Positions 41,971 through 51,161 are shown, counted from the stretch's first letter. The stretch is 64,000 nt of DNA from Candidatus Flexifilum breve (GCA_016717205.1 JADKGC010000002.1:930001-994000); one strand, 5' to 3'. Notes: generated by a model not told the origin, from the sequence alone. Translations and numbers: made by a program.

Positions 41971-42951
41971 ATGGCTCATCTATCACGCCGCGCGTTCCTC
42001 AAGGGGAGCGCTGTTACAGCCGGGGCATCGGTTCTGACGCTCAACGGCTTATTCGGTTTTGGTACAGTCTTCGCCCAAGATGGTGGTGACGATCCGCAGT
42101 TGATGCTCAATATCGCCTGTACCGCCGAAACGTTTGCCTGCACACACTATTACAATGCGCTGCAAAATGCAGAGGCATTGGCATTGACAGCGCAAGAACA
42201 GAACTGGCTACGTTCCTTCCTCGATTCGGAACTGAAACACAAGCAGTTTTTGGAAGCCAACGGCGCAACATCGCTGGCGACTGAATTTTACGTTCCGGAT
42301 GGTCTGTTCACAGATCGCGCCCTGTTCACCGCCACCAGCAATACCGCGGAAAATTGGTTTGTCGCGGCGTACTTAGCGGCAACCCGTCGCCTGGCTGAAC
42401 TCGGCAACTCGCTGTTTGCAGCGACCACCGCTCAAGTGGCGGCTGTCGAAGCAGAACATCAGGCATTGATCCGTTTGATGGGCGGACTGCAGCCCTCTTT
42501 CCAGACGGCGAAAGAACCGCTGTTCTTCAATCCGTCGGAAGTTGTGCCTTACTTCACCCCCTTCCTTGAAGGCGGCGATGGCTTTGTCGGCCCCGCTCCC
42601 TTCCCCGGCGAAGATGCAATCAGTGAAGAAGTTGGCGATGCTGGCGTGATCAACGTGCCTGTATTCCTCAACTTGACGATGGGTACGGCGGCAATGGCTG
42701 AAGCGACCCCCGAAATGTCGGCAACGGACGGCGCGTGCATGGTAATGGGGCGCAATACGCGCATCCGTTCGGGCGCTGGCACCGACTTTGAGCAGGTCGG
42801 ATCACTGGCAACAGGCGATACGGCCGAAGTCACGGGTCAAACGACCGATGCCAACGGTTTCACATGGTATCAAATTTCGCAGGGCTTTGTGCGCGGTGAT
42901 GTTGTAACGCTCACTGGCAACTGCACGGCTATCCCGATGGTAAGCATGTAG
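41971..42951 (+). CDS. Tat-exported ferritin-like protein with C-terminal SH3-like domain
   Basis: A 326-residue protein. It starts with a twin-arginine signal HLSRRAFLKGSAVTAGAS (about 5-22), so it is folded before export. The next 200 residues are helical (LMLNIACTAETFACTHYYNAL; EQNWLRSFLDSELKHKQFLE; VAAVEAEHQALIRLMG), matching the ferritin-like DUF4439 pattern with Glu/His pairs that could bind metal. After a linker comes an SH3-like domain (about 255-320; GRNTRIRSGAGTDFEQVG, FTWYQISQGFVRGDVV, TGNC). The fusion suggests a cell-wall-tethered metal or oxidant protein. GGAGGC precedes ATG 41971. Codon use is less GC-rich than its neighbours. Confidence 0.8.
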   Translation: MAHLSRRAFLKGSAVTAGASVLTLNGLFGFGTVFAQDGGDDPQLMLNIACTAETFACTHYYNALQNAEALALTAQEQNWLRSFLDSELKHKQFLEANGATSLATEFYVPDGLFTDRALFTATSNTAENWFVAAYLAATRRLAELGNSLFAATTAQVAAVEAEHQALIRLMGGLQPSFQTAKEPLFFNPSEVVPYFTPFLEGGDGFVGPAPFPGEDAISEEVGDAGVINVPVFLNLTMGTAAMAEATPEMSATDGACMVMGRNTRIRSGAGTDFEQVGSLATGDTAEVTGQTTDANGFTWYQISQGFVRGDVVTLTGNCTAIPMVSM

Positions 42952-43032
42952 TGTGACAACTTGCTTCTTCTCTCCCGGGCTCCTCTCCTGAGAGGTTGAA
43001 GGCTAGACTTGAAGCTGGTCATGGTGGAAACA

Positions 43033-43058
43033 AACGGGCGACCGCTGGGTCGCCCGTT
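43033..43058 (+). terminator. Hairpin downstream of the ferritin-like gene
   Basis: AACGGGCGACC / GGTCGCCCGTT arms with a 4-base loop followed by CGTTTGG. The T-run is weak. Confidence 0.5.
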
Positions 43059-43099
43059 CGTTTGGATCGAGTTGAGGGATTGAGCATCAAGCTGTGCCC

Positions 43100-43480
43100 C
43101 TCAACCCCGATCCCTCAGCCCACGCACACGGGGAACGGGGGTGTTGGCGCCCCTCCCCTGAATTCGGTGGGGGGCGGTGCCGGGGGGGGGGGCGCGGGCG
43201 GGGGGGGGGGGGGTGTGGGGTCGGGTTGGGGGGGGGCGGGGGGTCGGTTTACGCGCCCCGGTGCCAAGGGCCGGGGCTTCACCGCGCGCGCGGGGGGCCT
43301 CCCGCGCTCCTCCCCTCTCCTCCCCTCTGCCTCCGGGCGGTCCCTCTTTCGCCTGGCGCGTTTGTTTGCCTTGGTCCGCGTTACGCCACGGGCTCGTCCC
43401 TCCTCTTGGCTCAGGCAGCGCCGCCTGGCCTGTGTCGGAGTCTAAACTGAATTCGGGGAGGGGCTGGGGGTGAGGTTGCT
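43100..43480. repeat. Degraded CCCTGAATTCGG repeat with poly-G tracts
   Basis: CTCCCCTGAATTCGG at about 43153 leads into 43167-43250, where runs of 5 to 14 G dominate the + strand, followed by C/G-rich text (43255-43440) and another TGAATTCGGGGAGGGG at 43448. The base pattern is unlike any other part of the window. Several open frames cross it but look accidental. It may be an assembly fault at a repeat or a real G-rich tract. Confidence 0.6.
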
Positions 43481-45733
43481 TTACTCCGGCGTGACCTCAT
43501 AGGCGACACCGTCGAGCACCACGACCACCGCATCGCCGAGCGCGAAGTACTCGGTGAGTTCCGGATGCGCCGTGAGCAGATCAAAGTAGGCATCGCTCAG
43601 GAAGGCGACCTTTTCGGTCGTCATCGTGTCCGGCTCGAAAGTGGTATCCGTCCAGACCGTGCCTTGCAGGATGAACGTCTTGCCGCCGACGGTCTGGATC
43701 GGGTTGACAGGTGCGGCATTGCTGCCGGGATCGGCCGCATACAATTCCGGCGCGACCTGCGTGCCCAACGGGGTGGGCGTCCCCAGCATTTGCAGCACCG
43801 GAGCCGGGGCTTCTGCCGCCGCCAGACCGCCCGCGAGATCCGCCGCGTCGACCGCTTCACCGCCGGACGCTTGCCGCAGTGCGCCCGCTTCGAATTCGCC
43901 CGCTGCTTCTTCCTGCGCCTGCCGCGAGAGGATGTCGTCTTCGGTGATCAGGAAGCTGGTGTAGGGCGTGATGATGCCGTAGCGCACGCTCAGGCGGATA
44001 ATGCTGTCGACTAATTCCTGATTTTCGCCGTTCAAGCGGATGTTGTTCAGCAGTTCGCCGATGCGGCGGGTCGCCCACAGCCGCGCGATGAACGGTTCAC
44101 CACCCGCGAGATCGGGGAAGTCCATACCGTCATAGACGAAGGTCTGCACTTCAGCGCCGACCATGCCGGAGAGTGTCACCGCGAGGTCGTCCGCCGAGCC
44201 GCGGTAGCGCCCAACGATGGTCATCTGCGTGCCCGCGAACAGATCCGGCAGCGGCAGTTGCGGGTAGACCGTATCCACCGTCAGCCCGTCAATGTTGAGC
44301 GTGATGTCGGTCAGCACGGGCGCGCTGATCTTGTTGAACAGACTTTGCACTTCCTCGTCGATGCGTTCGCTCGGACGCACATAAGATGACGTGCCGCGGT
44401 TCTCATGCACGATGGTGTCGAGGAGCTGCGTGTCGACGTCATCGCCGACGCCAAAGGCGAAGATGCGCGCATTGCTCGGGGCGGCGTTTTCCACGTTGTC
44501 GAGGATGCTCTGGATGTTGGTTTCGCCTTCGGTCGGCAGACCGTCGGTCATGAACAGGATGGTTGCCGGACGTTCGCCGACCATGTCGAGCGCGGTGGTC
44601 AGCGCGCCGTTGATGTCCGTGCCGCCTTCCGCCCACTGGGTGTTGATCCAGTCGATGGCTTGCTGCGCCACATCGGGCGATTGTAAATCGTTGGCGAAGA
44701 TGCGCCAGCCCGTGCTGAACAGGATCACGTTGAAGCGGTCCTGCTCGTTGAGGTTATCCAGCACGTAAGCGGCCGCTTCGCGCGCCTGATTCCACTTGTC
44801 GCCGTCCATGCTGCCTGACTGATCGAGCACGACGATGATGTCCCGCGGCACGATGCGATCCTGCGGCAGTTCCAGCGGCGGCTGCACCATGAGCATGAAG
44901 AAGCCGTCTTCGTTGGCGCTCTCGCGATAGGTCAGCAGGTTGACGCTGATCGTCTCGGAGGCCACGCCCCAGTACACGCTGAAGTCGCCTTCGGGCACAT
45001 AGTTTGACGCCTCAAAACCGGCGCGGAAGCCGTTCCCGTCGCGGCTGAGCGCGATGTTGTGGCTCGGCGAATAGATCGAGCCGATGGGATCGTCGCTCTC
45101 GACCTGCAGGCTGATGCTCACGCTGTCGATGGCGCGGCGGCTCATGATGTGCGTGACATCCAACGGATAGACGTAGTGCAGCAAGCCGTTGTCAATTGCC
45201 AGCGGCTGGGTATAGGAGAGCTGAATGCGGCGCTTTTCGCCCGGCGGAATCGGGAAGACGTTGGCCTGCACGGCCTGCGTGCCGACATATTCGAGCAGCG
45301 CGGGGTCACGATATTGGCGCACAATCGCGTCGTAAATGCCGCGCGCTTCGGTCGCATCGAGGATGCGCGCTTCAATCGGCGTCTCGTTGATGTACATGAT
45401 GAGTTGATCGACGGCGGCGTCGGCGGGCAGCGGGAACAGGAACGTCCCTTCAGCGAGACCGTTGCCCTCATTGACGAATTCGAGCTCAATCGATGTGCGC
45501 GCGATCTGATCGGCGATGGTTACGGCGACGCGGTGAAAGTCAACTTTCAGCCATTCGGGATTGGTCGATACGCCGCCCACCCACGGAACCGGGGTGATGA
45601 CGCACGGCATGATCTCGCAAATCGCGTCTGGCGGGCAAGGAGGGGGTGGCGGGCAATCCACCTGAGCGGCGGCGCTTCCGACGAGACCAAACAGGGTGAG
45701 TAGAGCCAAACTGAGGAGCAATATGCGCTTCAT
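43481..45733 (-). CDS. Secreted VIT/von Willebrand A domain protein
   Basis: A 750-residue exported protein. Signal peptide 1-24 (SAAAQ) is followed by a Cys/Pro-rich stretch, a VIT domain (about 55-190; VDFHRVAVTIADQIARTSIELEF, PLPADAAVDQLIMYI, RIQLSYTQPL) and a VWA domain (about 295-480) with MIDAS motif DQSGSMDG, Thr in EGGTDINGAL and Asp in FMTDGLP. The C-terminal 250 residues are a beta region and linker. VIT-VWA proteins resemble the inter-alpha-trypsin inhibitor heavy chain and bind matrix or partner proteins through Mg2+. GGAGG precedes ATG 45733. Confidence 0.9.
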   Translation of the reverse strand: MKRILLLSLALLTLFGLVGSAAAQVDCPPPPPCPPDAICEIMPCVITPVPWVGGVSTNPEWLKVDFHRVAVTIADQIARTSIELEFVNEGNGLAEGTFLFPLPADAAVDQLIMYINETPIEARILDATEARGIYDAIVRQYRDPALLEYVGTQAVQANVFPIPPGEKRRIQLSYTQPLAIDNGLLHYVYPLDVTHIMSRRAIDSVSISLQVESDDPIGSIYSPSHNIALSRDGNGFRAGFEASNYVPEGDFSVYWGVASETISVNLLTYRESANEDGFFMLMVQPPLELPQDRIVPRDIIVVLDQSGSMDGDKWNQAREAAAYVLDNLNEQDRFNVILFSTGWRIFANDLQSPDVAQQAIDWINTQWAEGGTDINGALTTALDMVGERPATILFMTDGLPTEGETNIQSILDNVENAAPSNARIFAFGVGDDVDTQLLDTIVHENRGTSSYVRPSERIDEEVQSLFNKISAPVLTDITLNIDGLTVDTVYPQLPLPDLFAGTQMTIVGRYRGSADDLAVTLSGMVGAEVQTFVYDGMDFPDLAGGEPFIARLWATRRIGELLNNIRLNGENQELVDSIIRLSVRYGIITPYTSFLITEDDILSRQAQEEAAGEFEAGALRQASGGEAVDAADLAGGLAAAEAPAPVLQMLGTPTPLGTQVAPELYAADPGSNAAPVNPIQTVGGKTFILQGTVWTDTTFEPDTMTTEKVAFLSDAYFDLLTAHPELTEYFALGDAVVVVLDGVAYEVTPE

Positions 45734-45802
45734 GATCAAACCTCCGTGTATTCTGAAGATTAGACGTCAACCGGATAAGTTTGGTTCCACACATGTTCTC
45801 GG

Positions 45803-45808
45803 TATAAT
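45803..45808 (+). promoter_or_regulatory. Probable -10 (TATAAT) of the small gene at 45839
   Basis: GGTATAAT ends 30 bases before ATG 45839. Confidence 0.5.
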
Positions 45809-45838
45809 GAATCGTACACAAATAGATTGGGGGCGGAG

Positions 45839-46048
45839 ATGAATAACGACTTTTACGAGCGGGAACGGCGTATCGAACAGGGACGCGAGCGGGCACAGAA
45901 TCAAAAGCACCAGACGCTCGAAACCTATAACCTTGAGCAGCAGGAAGCGCATCACGGGAATGTTCCCGATCCGAAGTTGTATGACGTGGATCCGCCCGCG
46001 CCGGGGCTCTTCGCCCGCCTACTGAAACTGCTTGGGCTGCGCAAGTAG
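45839..46048 (+). CDS. Small hypothetical protein, 69 residues
   Basis: No family recognised. GGGCGGAG precedes ATG 45839. The protein is charged and helical (YERERRIEQGRERAQNQK), with a Pro-rich middle and an amphipathic basic C-terminus (GLFARLLKLLGLRK) that could touch a membrane. A strong terminator follows directly, which supports it as a real transcript. Confidence 0.6.
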   Translation: MNNDFYERERRIEQGRERAQNQKHQTLETYNLEQQEAHHGNVPDPKLYDVDPPAPGLFARLLKLLGLRK

Positions 46049-46053
46049 CCAAT

Positions 46054-46085
46054 AAAAAAGCCGCACTCGACCGAGTGCGGCTTTT
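46054..46085 (+). terminator. Bidirectional terminator between convergent genes
   Basis: AAAAGCCGCACTCG / CGAGTGCGGCTTTT hairpin flanked by A and T runs on both sides; serves the small gene and the FHA gene. Confidence 0.92.
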
Positions 46086-46103
46086 GATTTAGGCTGAACA
46101 AAC

Positions 46104-46922
46104 TTAGGGGATTTGCACCACGACGAATACCGTGTTGCCGATTTGCAGGCGGGTGCCGTGCTTGAGCAGCTTCGGCTTGTTCTCTTGCAGCAGCACATTG
46201 TCGATGAACGTGCCGTTACGGCTGCCGAGATCTTCCACGTACAGCTTGGCCTGGCCGCCTTCCTGCCGGACATCGAAGCGGCAGTGGCGCGTGCTGACGT
46301 AGTCGTCATGCCGCAGGCAGATGTCCGCGCCGCGCGACCGACCGAGCACATCGCCGTGCAGCAGCGGGATCGGCAGCGAATCTTTCGGCATTTCAAACGC
46401 CAGCATGAAGCGCAGCACCGTGCTGGCGCGGTGGGCGGGCGGGTTCTCCATCAGCGCGCCGGAGAGGCGCAGCGGATGATGGTAGATCGACGGGATGGAG
46501 GCCGACGGCCCCGACAGCGTCCGGTGCGGCGTGTCGTAATCATCATCAGCGGGGAGCGGACCTGTGCCCGCGGTGAACATCGACTTACGATCGATTGGTG
46601 TGGCAAACGCATCATGCCGACCGGCCATCTGGACTGTTCCCCCTTCCATGTGTCCCACATTGTTGATGATTTGGGTGCTGAATTCAGTTGAGAGCGTCCG
46701 GGCCGCGCGCTTCCCCGTATGTGTGAGCAAAAACTCGCCATCGTTGTTGGTGATCAAGCCATTGACGTGGAGTTCGCGCAGGGCAGTGTCGAGTGAACCG
46801 TCGGTCAACTGGCAAGCTTCACGGAGCGCATGCTTCGTGCGTTCAATTTGGCGCTCAGTCTTCAGCAAGCAGACCAAGATGTCTTCGGAGTCTGGGGAAA
46901 GCACGGACTTGCTCATCAGCAT
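46104..46922 (-). CDS. Winged-helix-like/FHA-domain protein
   Basis: A 272-residue cytoplasmic protein. The N-terminal 75 residues (SEDILVCLLKTERQIERTKHALREACQLTDGSLDTAL, LHVNGLITNNDGEFLLT) look like a winged-helix domain that reads as a transcription or partner module. A hydrophilic linker follows. The C-terminal 90 residues are an FHA domain (GDVLGRSRGADICLR, STRHCRF, VEDLGSRNGTFID), which binds phospho-threonine. It is divergent from an unknown gene at 47049, with which it may share control. The exact start (46922 or 46916) is uncertain. Confidence 0.85.
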   Translation of the reverse strand: MLMSKSVLSPDSEDILVCLLKTERQIERTKHALREACQLTDGSLDTALRELHVNGLITNNDGEFLLTHTGKRAARTLSTEFSTQIINNVGHMEGGTVQMAGRHDAFATPIDRKSMFTAGTGPLPADDDYDTPHRTLSGPSASIPSIYHHPLRLSGALMENPPAHRASTVLRFMLAFEMPKDSLPIPLLHGDVLGRSRGADICLRHDDYVSTRHCRFDVRQEGGQAKLYVEDLGSRNGTFIDNVLLQENKPKLLKHGTRLQIGNTVFVVVQIP

Positions 46923-47048
46923 AAATCCATTTCGTCTCTAAGTCTCTAACAAGACTAAAACAGAATTTCACGAAAGATCCATAAGGCTTATGGGAACAAC
47001 AGCCATGACTCGATTATGATGAGGGAAGAATGCACCTGGAGTCGACAC

Positions 47049-47663
47049 ATGGCCGCAGAGAATTACGAAAAAATTCAGAAATTCCGTCAGGAAGTCCAAG
47101 AAAAAATCGATAACTTGCTCGGCGAATTCGCTGATGGCAAGGTGAGTCGCGAGCAGTTCCACGCTCTGTACGCTCATCAGACGCTGAAGCTGCAGTTTGC
47201 GCTGGAAGCCCTGCGCAGCGGCAGCACCACCTTGATCGATGGCTCGTCCGGGGAAACCATTGGCATCCGGCAGTCGCATATGGGCAAGGCGATTGGGCTG
47301 ATGATCTATCACAACAAGACCGGGCGGTTCGTCGACACGCTGGGCTCGTTTGACGTGCCGCCGCCGCGCATCGCGCCGATCCTCAACGATTTTTCGCAGC
47401 TGATGGACGCTAACCGTCTGATTGATCGGCGGGTGCTGAAGGTCGGGGAAAAACAGTGGCTGCTGTTCGCGGCGGGGCGCTACACGACGGTCGTCACGCT
47501 GTTCCACAATGAACCGTCGCCCGAACAAAGCCGCGAAATCGAGCGCTTGCATCACGATTTCGAAGTGGCGAATGCTAACCTGCTGGCGTCGACGCAGTTC
47601 GACAACACGCGGCTCGCGTATCCATTTAATGTATTTATTCAGCAGAAGATCAAGCGTGGCTAG
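47049..47663 (+). CDS. Uncharacterised protein, 204 residues
   Basis: No family recognised with confidence. GGAG lies 8 bases before ATG 47049. N-terminal helices (YEKIQKFRQEVQEKIDNLLGEFADGK) are followed by a globular middle with LIDGSSGETIGIRQSHMG and LLFAAGRYTTVVTLFHNEPS, a strand-helix pattern that could fit a roadblock/LC7-like fold, and a helical end. Divergent from the FHA gene, 126 bases apart. Possibly a partner in signalling, inferred only from position. Confidence 0.65.
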   Translation: MAAENYEKIQKFRQEVQEKIDNLLGEFADGKVSREQFHALYAHQTLKLQFALEALRSGSTTLIDGSSGETIGIRQSHMGKAIGLMIYHNKTGRFVDTLGSFDVPPPRIAPILNDFSQLMDANRLIDRRVLKVGEKQWLLFAAGRYTTVVTLFHNEPSPEQSREIERLHHDFEVANANLLASTQFDNTRLAYPFNVFIQQKIKRG

Positions 47664-47703
47664 GTCGTCATCATCCATCGGTCAGCTCCCTGATTGACCG
47701 CGG

Positions 47704-47741
47704 CGCGCTCCGCCAGCTTCATGGATTGGGGCGCGCTTTTT
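47704..47741 (+). terminator. Probable terminator after the 204-residue gene
   Basis: CGCGCTCC pairs with GGGGCGCG (one G-T pair) across a 16-base loop, followed by TTTTT. Confidence 0.55.
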
Positions 47742-47968
47742 GTCCGGGCATAACGTGTTAATCGGAATGAGCCACAGGGCGAACCTGTTCGTTAATCATT
47801 GCAGCCCGGTCAGCGGCTGTGGAGCGACAGAGATCAGGTTCTATTAGTGATATTCGTCATGGTACACTGACAAATCTACAACAGATATTCCGAAATATCA
47901 ACTTCATTTCATATTACAATCGAAAATTTCGCTGCACTGAACTAAAGTAAGTTCGCGGAAATCTCGGT

Positions 47969-48027
47969 GTAGGGGCAGACCGATGTGTCTGCCCGATTTT
48001 TGGGCGCACACGCAGGTGCGCCCCTAC
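47969..48027. repeat. GTAGGGGCAGAC and GGGCGCAC palindrome pair
   Basis: GTAGGGGCAGAC...GTCTGCCC followed by GGGCGCAC...GTGCGCCCCTAC. Together the outer ends form a GTAGGGGC/GCCCCTAC inverted pair. The 416-base gap before it (47664-47968) is AT-richer and holds only the terminator. Confidence 0.85.
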
Positions 48028-48079
48028 ACCATGTTTCCGATAAGCTGCTTGAGCCATTTGCGCATCGTGTCAGCGGCAG

Positions 48080-49216
48080 CTAGATGCCCCACCAGCGTTG
48101 ATAGAACCGCGCGGCCTGCTCCAACTCGCTGATAGCGACCCATTCCACGTCGCGATGGGCCTGATCGATGGAACCGGGGCCAAAGAGCACAACGTCCTGC
48201 GCCAAGTCGCCATACGCCCACGCATTCGACGCATACGGCGCGACCGTCGGCGCGCGCCCCGACCACGCGGTGATCTGCTCGACCAATGGCGAATCCGGCG
48301 GTTGGTAGAACGGGTGGAGCTGATGCAGCCACTGTGCGGTCACAGGCAGCGGGCAGTGGCGTTGCGCAATCTCGATGATCCGCTCGCCTTCCACGGGGGG
48401 ATCTTCACCCGCCGTCAGACGGCGATCCACATTGATGGTGCAGCGATCCGGGATGATGTTGTGCGCCTGCCCGCCGCGGATCATCGTGACGCTGAGCGTG
48501 CCTGGGCCGAGCTTCGACGTGGGCGGCGTGGCGATCAGCCGCTGATGCTCGTTCATCAAGGCGCTGATCACCGGAACCGCCGCCGTGATCGCGTTTTGTC
48601 CGAGTTCCGGGCGCGCGGAATGCGCCGCCGTGCCGCTGATTTCCAGCACCAGCCCAACCGAGCCTTTGTGCCCGTGCACCGCGCCGCACAGCGTCGGCTC
48701 GGCAACGATCAGTTGATCCAGCTTCAGCCCCTGCCGCCGCACCCAGTCTCGGCAGACCGCCGCGCCATGGGCTCCGGTCTCTTCATCAGAGGTAGCGCAC
48801 ACCACTAGATTGAAGGGCAGCGGGATCCCCTGCTCGCGCACGCTCTCCAGCAGCGTCAGCACGATGGCGAGCGAGGCTTTGGTATCGACGGAGCCGCGGC
48901 CATACACGCGCCCATCCGCGACGCGCCCGTCAAAGGGATCGCCGATCATCGTCTCCACGCCGACGGTGTCGAGATGCACATCAACCGCCAGCCAGCGATC
49001 AGATGTTCCGCTCCACACGCCGTAAATGTTGGGGCGACCGGGATACACATCTTCCGCCTCGACCGCTGCGCCGAGCTGCGCAAACCACCCGGCGACCTGT
49101 TCGGCGTAACGGGCTTCACTGCATGTGCCGGAACGCGGCCCGGCGTTCGCTGGCCCGACGCTGGGAATCTGCACCAAGCGCGTCAGCCATTCGACGATGC
49201 GGTGGGTTGCGATCAT
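48080..49216 (-). CDS. M20-family metallopeptidase/deacylase (ArgE/DapE type)
   Basis: A 378-residue zinc enzyme. Metal and catalytic residues: His81 and Asp83 in VDVHLDT, Asp111 in GRGSVDTKAS, Glu145/Glu146 in SDEETG, and a C-terminal His region. The inserted dimerisation domain (KGSVGLVLEISGTAAHSARPELGQNA) is typical. Enzymes of this family cleave N-acyl or peptide bonds (acetylornithine, succinyl-diaminopimelate, N-acyl amino acids); the specific substrate is open. AAGGACA precedes ATG 49216, so the longer reading to 49252 is not needed. Divergent from the PPOX gene. Confidence 0.9.
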   Translation of the reverse strand: MIATHRIVEWLTRLVQIPSVGPANAGPRSGTCSEARYAEQVAGWFAQLGAAVEAEDVYPGRPNIYGVWSGTSDRWLAVDVHLDTVGVETMIGDPFDGRVADGRVYGRGSVDTKASLAIVLTLLESVREQGIPLPFNLVVCATSDEETGAHGAAVCRDWVRRQGLKLDQLIVAEPTLCGAVHGHKGSVGLVLEISGTAAHSARPELGQNAITAAVPVISALMNEHQRLIATPPTSKLGPGTLSVTMIRGGQAHNIIPDRCTINVDRRLTAGEDPPVEGERIIEIAQRHCPLPVTAQWLHQLHPFYQPPDSPLVEQITAWSGRAPTVAPYASNAWAYGDLAQDVVLFGPGSIDQAHRDVEWVAISELEQAARFYQRWWGI

Positions 49217-49296
49217 GATCTTGTCCTTGTATTGCAGCATGCTCGTAAACATGCAACAATTTGTGCACGTGCTTGAGCGAACAGGAGAACTGAATA

Positions 49297-49800
49297 ATGG
49301 CTGAACGGAATCTGCCTGAATGGATGGGTAAGCATCGCGGCCTCACCCCGGAAGAACTTGCCGAATTTCTCGCCGGACCCGTCGTCGCGCGCATTGCCAC
49401 CGTCGATGAGTTTGGGTTCCCCTATATCACCCCGGTCTGGCAGGAATGGCGCGAGGGGGCCATGTATATAATTCCCCGTGAGAAAACTACTTTTGTCAAA
49501 CATCTCAAAAATAATCCGAAAGTTGCCGTTTCCTGCGCGCTCGATTCGGGCACGTACACCCGCATGTTGATGCGCGGCACGGCAGAAATTCTCGCTGGCC
49601 CCGTAATTATGGAAGGGCTGATGCTCGAAATCGCGCAGCGCATGTCGATTCGCTATCTGGGCCCAAACGGCCCAGAATACCTGACGGGCAGTCAGGATCG
49701 ACCGCGCTACCTGATCCGCGTCGCGCCCACCGCCGAGCACAAGCTGATCACGTGGGACGGCGTCGAATGGGCGGAAAAGTACCTCAACGAACCGAAGTAG
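49297..49800 (+). CDS. Pyridoxamine-5'-phosphate-oxidase-like flavin protein (PPOX family)
   Basis: A 167-residue split-barrel protein. Typical blocks are LAGPVVARIATVDEFGFPYITPVW, MYIIPREKTTFVKHLKNNPKVAVSCA and MRGTAEIL. Family members bind FMN or F420 and act as oxidoreductases or biliverdin-like binders; function here is open. AACAGGAGAA precedes ATG 49297. A palindrome follows 55 bases after the stop. Confidence 0.85.
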   Translation: MAERNLPEWMGKHRGLTPEELAEFLAGPVVARIATVDEFGFPYITPVWQEWREGAMYIIPREKTTFVKHLKNNPKVAVSCALDSGTYTRMLMRGTAEILAGPVIMEGLMLEIAQRMSIRYLGPNGPEYLTGSQDRPRYLIRVAPTAEHKLITWDGVEWAEKYLNEPK

Positions 49801-49854
49801 CGCGGTGAATTAACTCGTTCTGGTAAACGCTCCACAATGAACTCGGATGCTTCT

Positions 49855-49881
49855 GTAGGGGCGCACTGCGTGCGCCCCTAC
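49855..49881. repeat. GTAGGGGCGCAC palindrome
   Basis: Twelve-base arms GTAGGGGCGCAC/GTGCGCCCCTAC with centre TGC; sister of 18810-18837. Confidence 0.9.
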
Positions 49882-49919
49882 GCTGCCAATTGCAGGTCGG
49901 ATTGCTCGCTCAGCCCCAA

Positions 49920-51038
49920 TTACCCATTAACCGCCTGCTCCGCCATGAATGCGCGCAAGGCGGTGATCAAGTCGTCGATATGTTCGCTGTTGACCGCGCC
50001 GCCCATGTGCCCGATGCGAATCACCTGCTCTTTGAACGGGCCAAAGCCAGTCGTGATCTGCAAGTTTTGCTCGCGCAGCACGTAATCGCGGATGGTGGTG
50101 GAGCGCACGCCCGGTGGACAGTAGGCCGCGGTGATGGTCGCCGCCATTTGCTCGGCGGGGACGAACAGCGGCAAGCCCATCTCCGTCAACGCACCGCGCA
50201 GGTGATCCGCCAGCCCCTGCAAGCGCGCCCGCCGTGCGACGACGCCTTCGCGCAGCAGCGACCGGAGCGCCACGCGCAGCGCCAGCACCAGCGAGGTCGG
50301 CATGGTCACAGGGAAGGGATGCCAGTCCGCCCAGTTTTCGACGAACCACTGCCAGCGCTTGAGATCGAGATACCAGCTGCGCGCGGTGTCGTCCGGGCGC
50401 GCGCTGATCTTCACCCACGCGCGGTCGCTGACCGCCACCATGCCGAGTCCGGGCGGCGCGCCGAGCGCCTTCTGCGACGCGGTCACGCACAGGTCGATAC
50501 CCCACGCATCGACCGGGAGATCGGCGGCGGCCAAACCCGTCACCGCGTCGACCAGCACGAGCGCGTCGGAGTGCGCGTGCACGGCTTTGACGATGGTCTC
50601 AATCGGGTTGAGCACGCCCGTCGAGGTTTCCAGATGGATGACCGCCACGCCGACGGCTTCGGGATGCTGCTTGAGCGCCCCGAGAATCGCTTCCGGGTCG
50701 AGCGGCTGGCGCGGGTCGCCGACCACTTCGATCACCTTGACGCCGTTGGACTTCAGGATGTCGCGGCAGCGTTCGCCGAACCACCCGTTGTTGCCGACGA
50801 TGACCGTCTCGCCGGGGAGGAAGGTTGAATGCGCGGCGGCGTCGACGGCCAGGCTCCCCGAACCGGGCAGCATATACACCCGCCCGGTCGTTTCGTAGAC
50901 CGCTTGCAGCAAACTGATCGTTTCATTATGGACTTCCACCCAGGCATCACCGTAGTGCGCTTGCACAGGTTGCGCGAGGATGGCCAACACTTCCGGTTCA
51001 AGCTCGACCGGGCCGGGAATCAGCAGACGAGGGGGCAT
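49920..51038 (-). CDS. Alanine/serine-glyoxylate aminotransferase family protein
   Basis: A 372-residue fold-type I PLP enzyme. Starts PPRLLIPGPVELEPEVLAIL (family opening), then LPGSGSLAVDAAAHS (phosphate), LVDAVTGLAAADLPVDAWGID (Asp in VDAVTG) and the PLP lysine Lys190 in CVTASQKALGAPPGLG. Relatives include serine-glyoxylate and ureidoglycine-glyoxylate transaminases (PucG) and phosphoserine-like enzymes; the exact amino donor is not decided. ATG 51038 follows AAGGAG at a 10-base distance. It is divergent from the sugar ABC operon. Confidence 0.9.
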   Translation of the reverse strand: MPPRLLIPGPVELEPEVLAILAQPVQAHYGDAWVEVHNETISLLQAVYETTGRVYMLPGSGSLAVDAAAHSTFLPGETVIVGNNGWFGERCRDILKSNGVKVIEVVGDPRQPLDPEAILGALKQHPEAVGVAVIHLETSTGVLNPIETIVKAVHAHSDALVLVDAVTGLAAADLPVDAWGIDLCVTASQKALGAPPGLGMVAVSDRAWVKISARPDDTARSWYLDLKRWQWFVENWADWHPFPVTMPTSLVLALRVALRSLLREGVVARRARLQGLADHLRGALTEMGLPLFVPAEQMAATITAAYCPPGVRSTTIRDYVLREQNLQITTGFGPFKEQVIRIGHMGGAVNSEHIDDLITALRAFMAEQAVNG

Positions 51039-51161
51039 TGGAATAAATACTCCTTCCATTGGACTGCCGTGCAATAATTGTTGCAGTAGTATGCCGCCTA
51101 TGTTACACTCATGTCCAGAATCCACGCTAAACCAATGTCAAATGCTAAGTGAGCGCGCCCA

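Noticed and set aside
42996..43450. Gly/Arg-rich frames in the poly-G region
   Set aside because: Three overlapping frames are open only because of homopolymer text; probably artefact.
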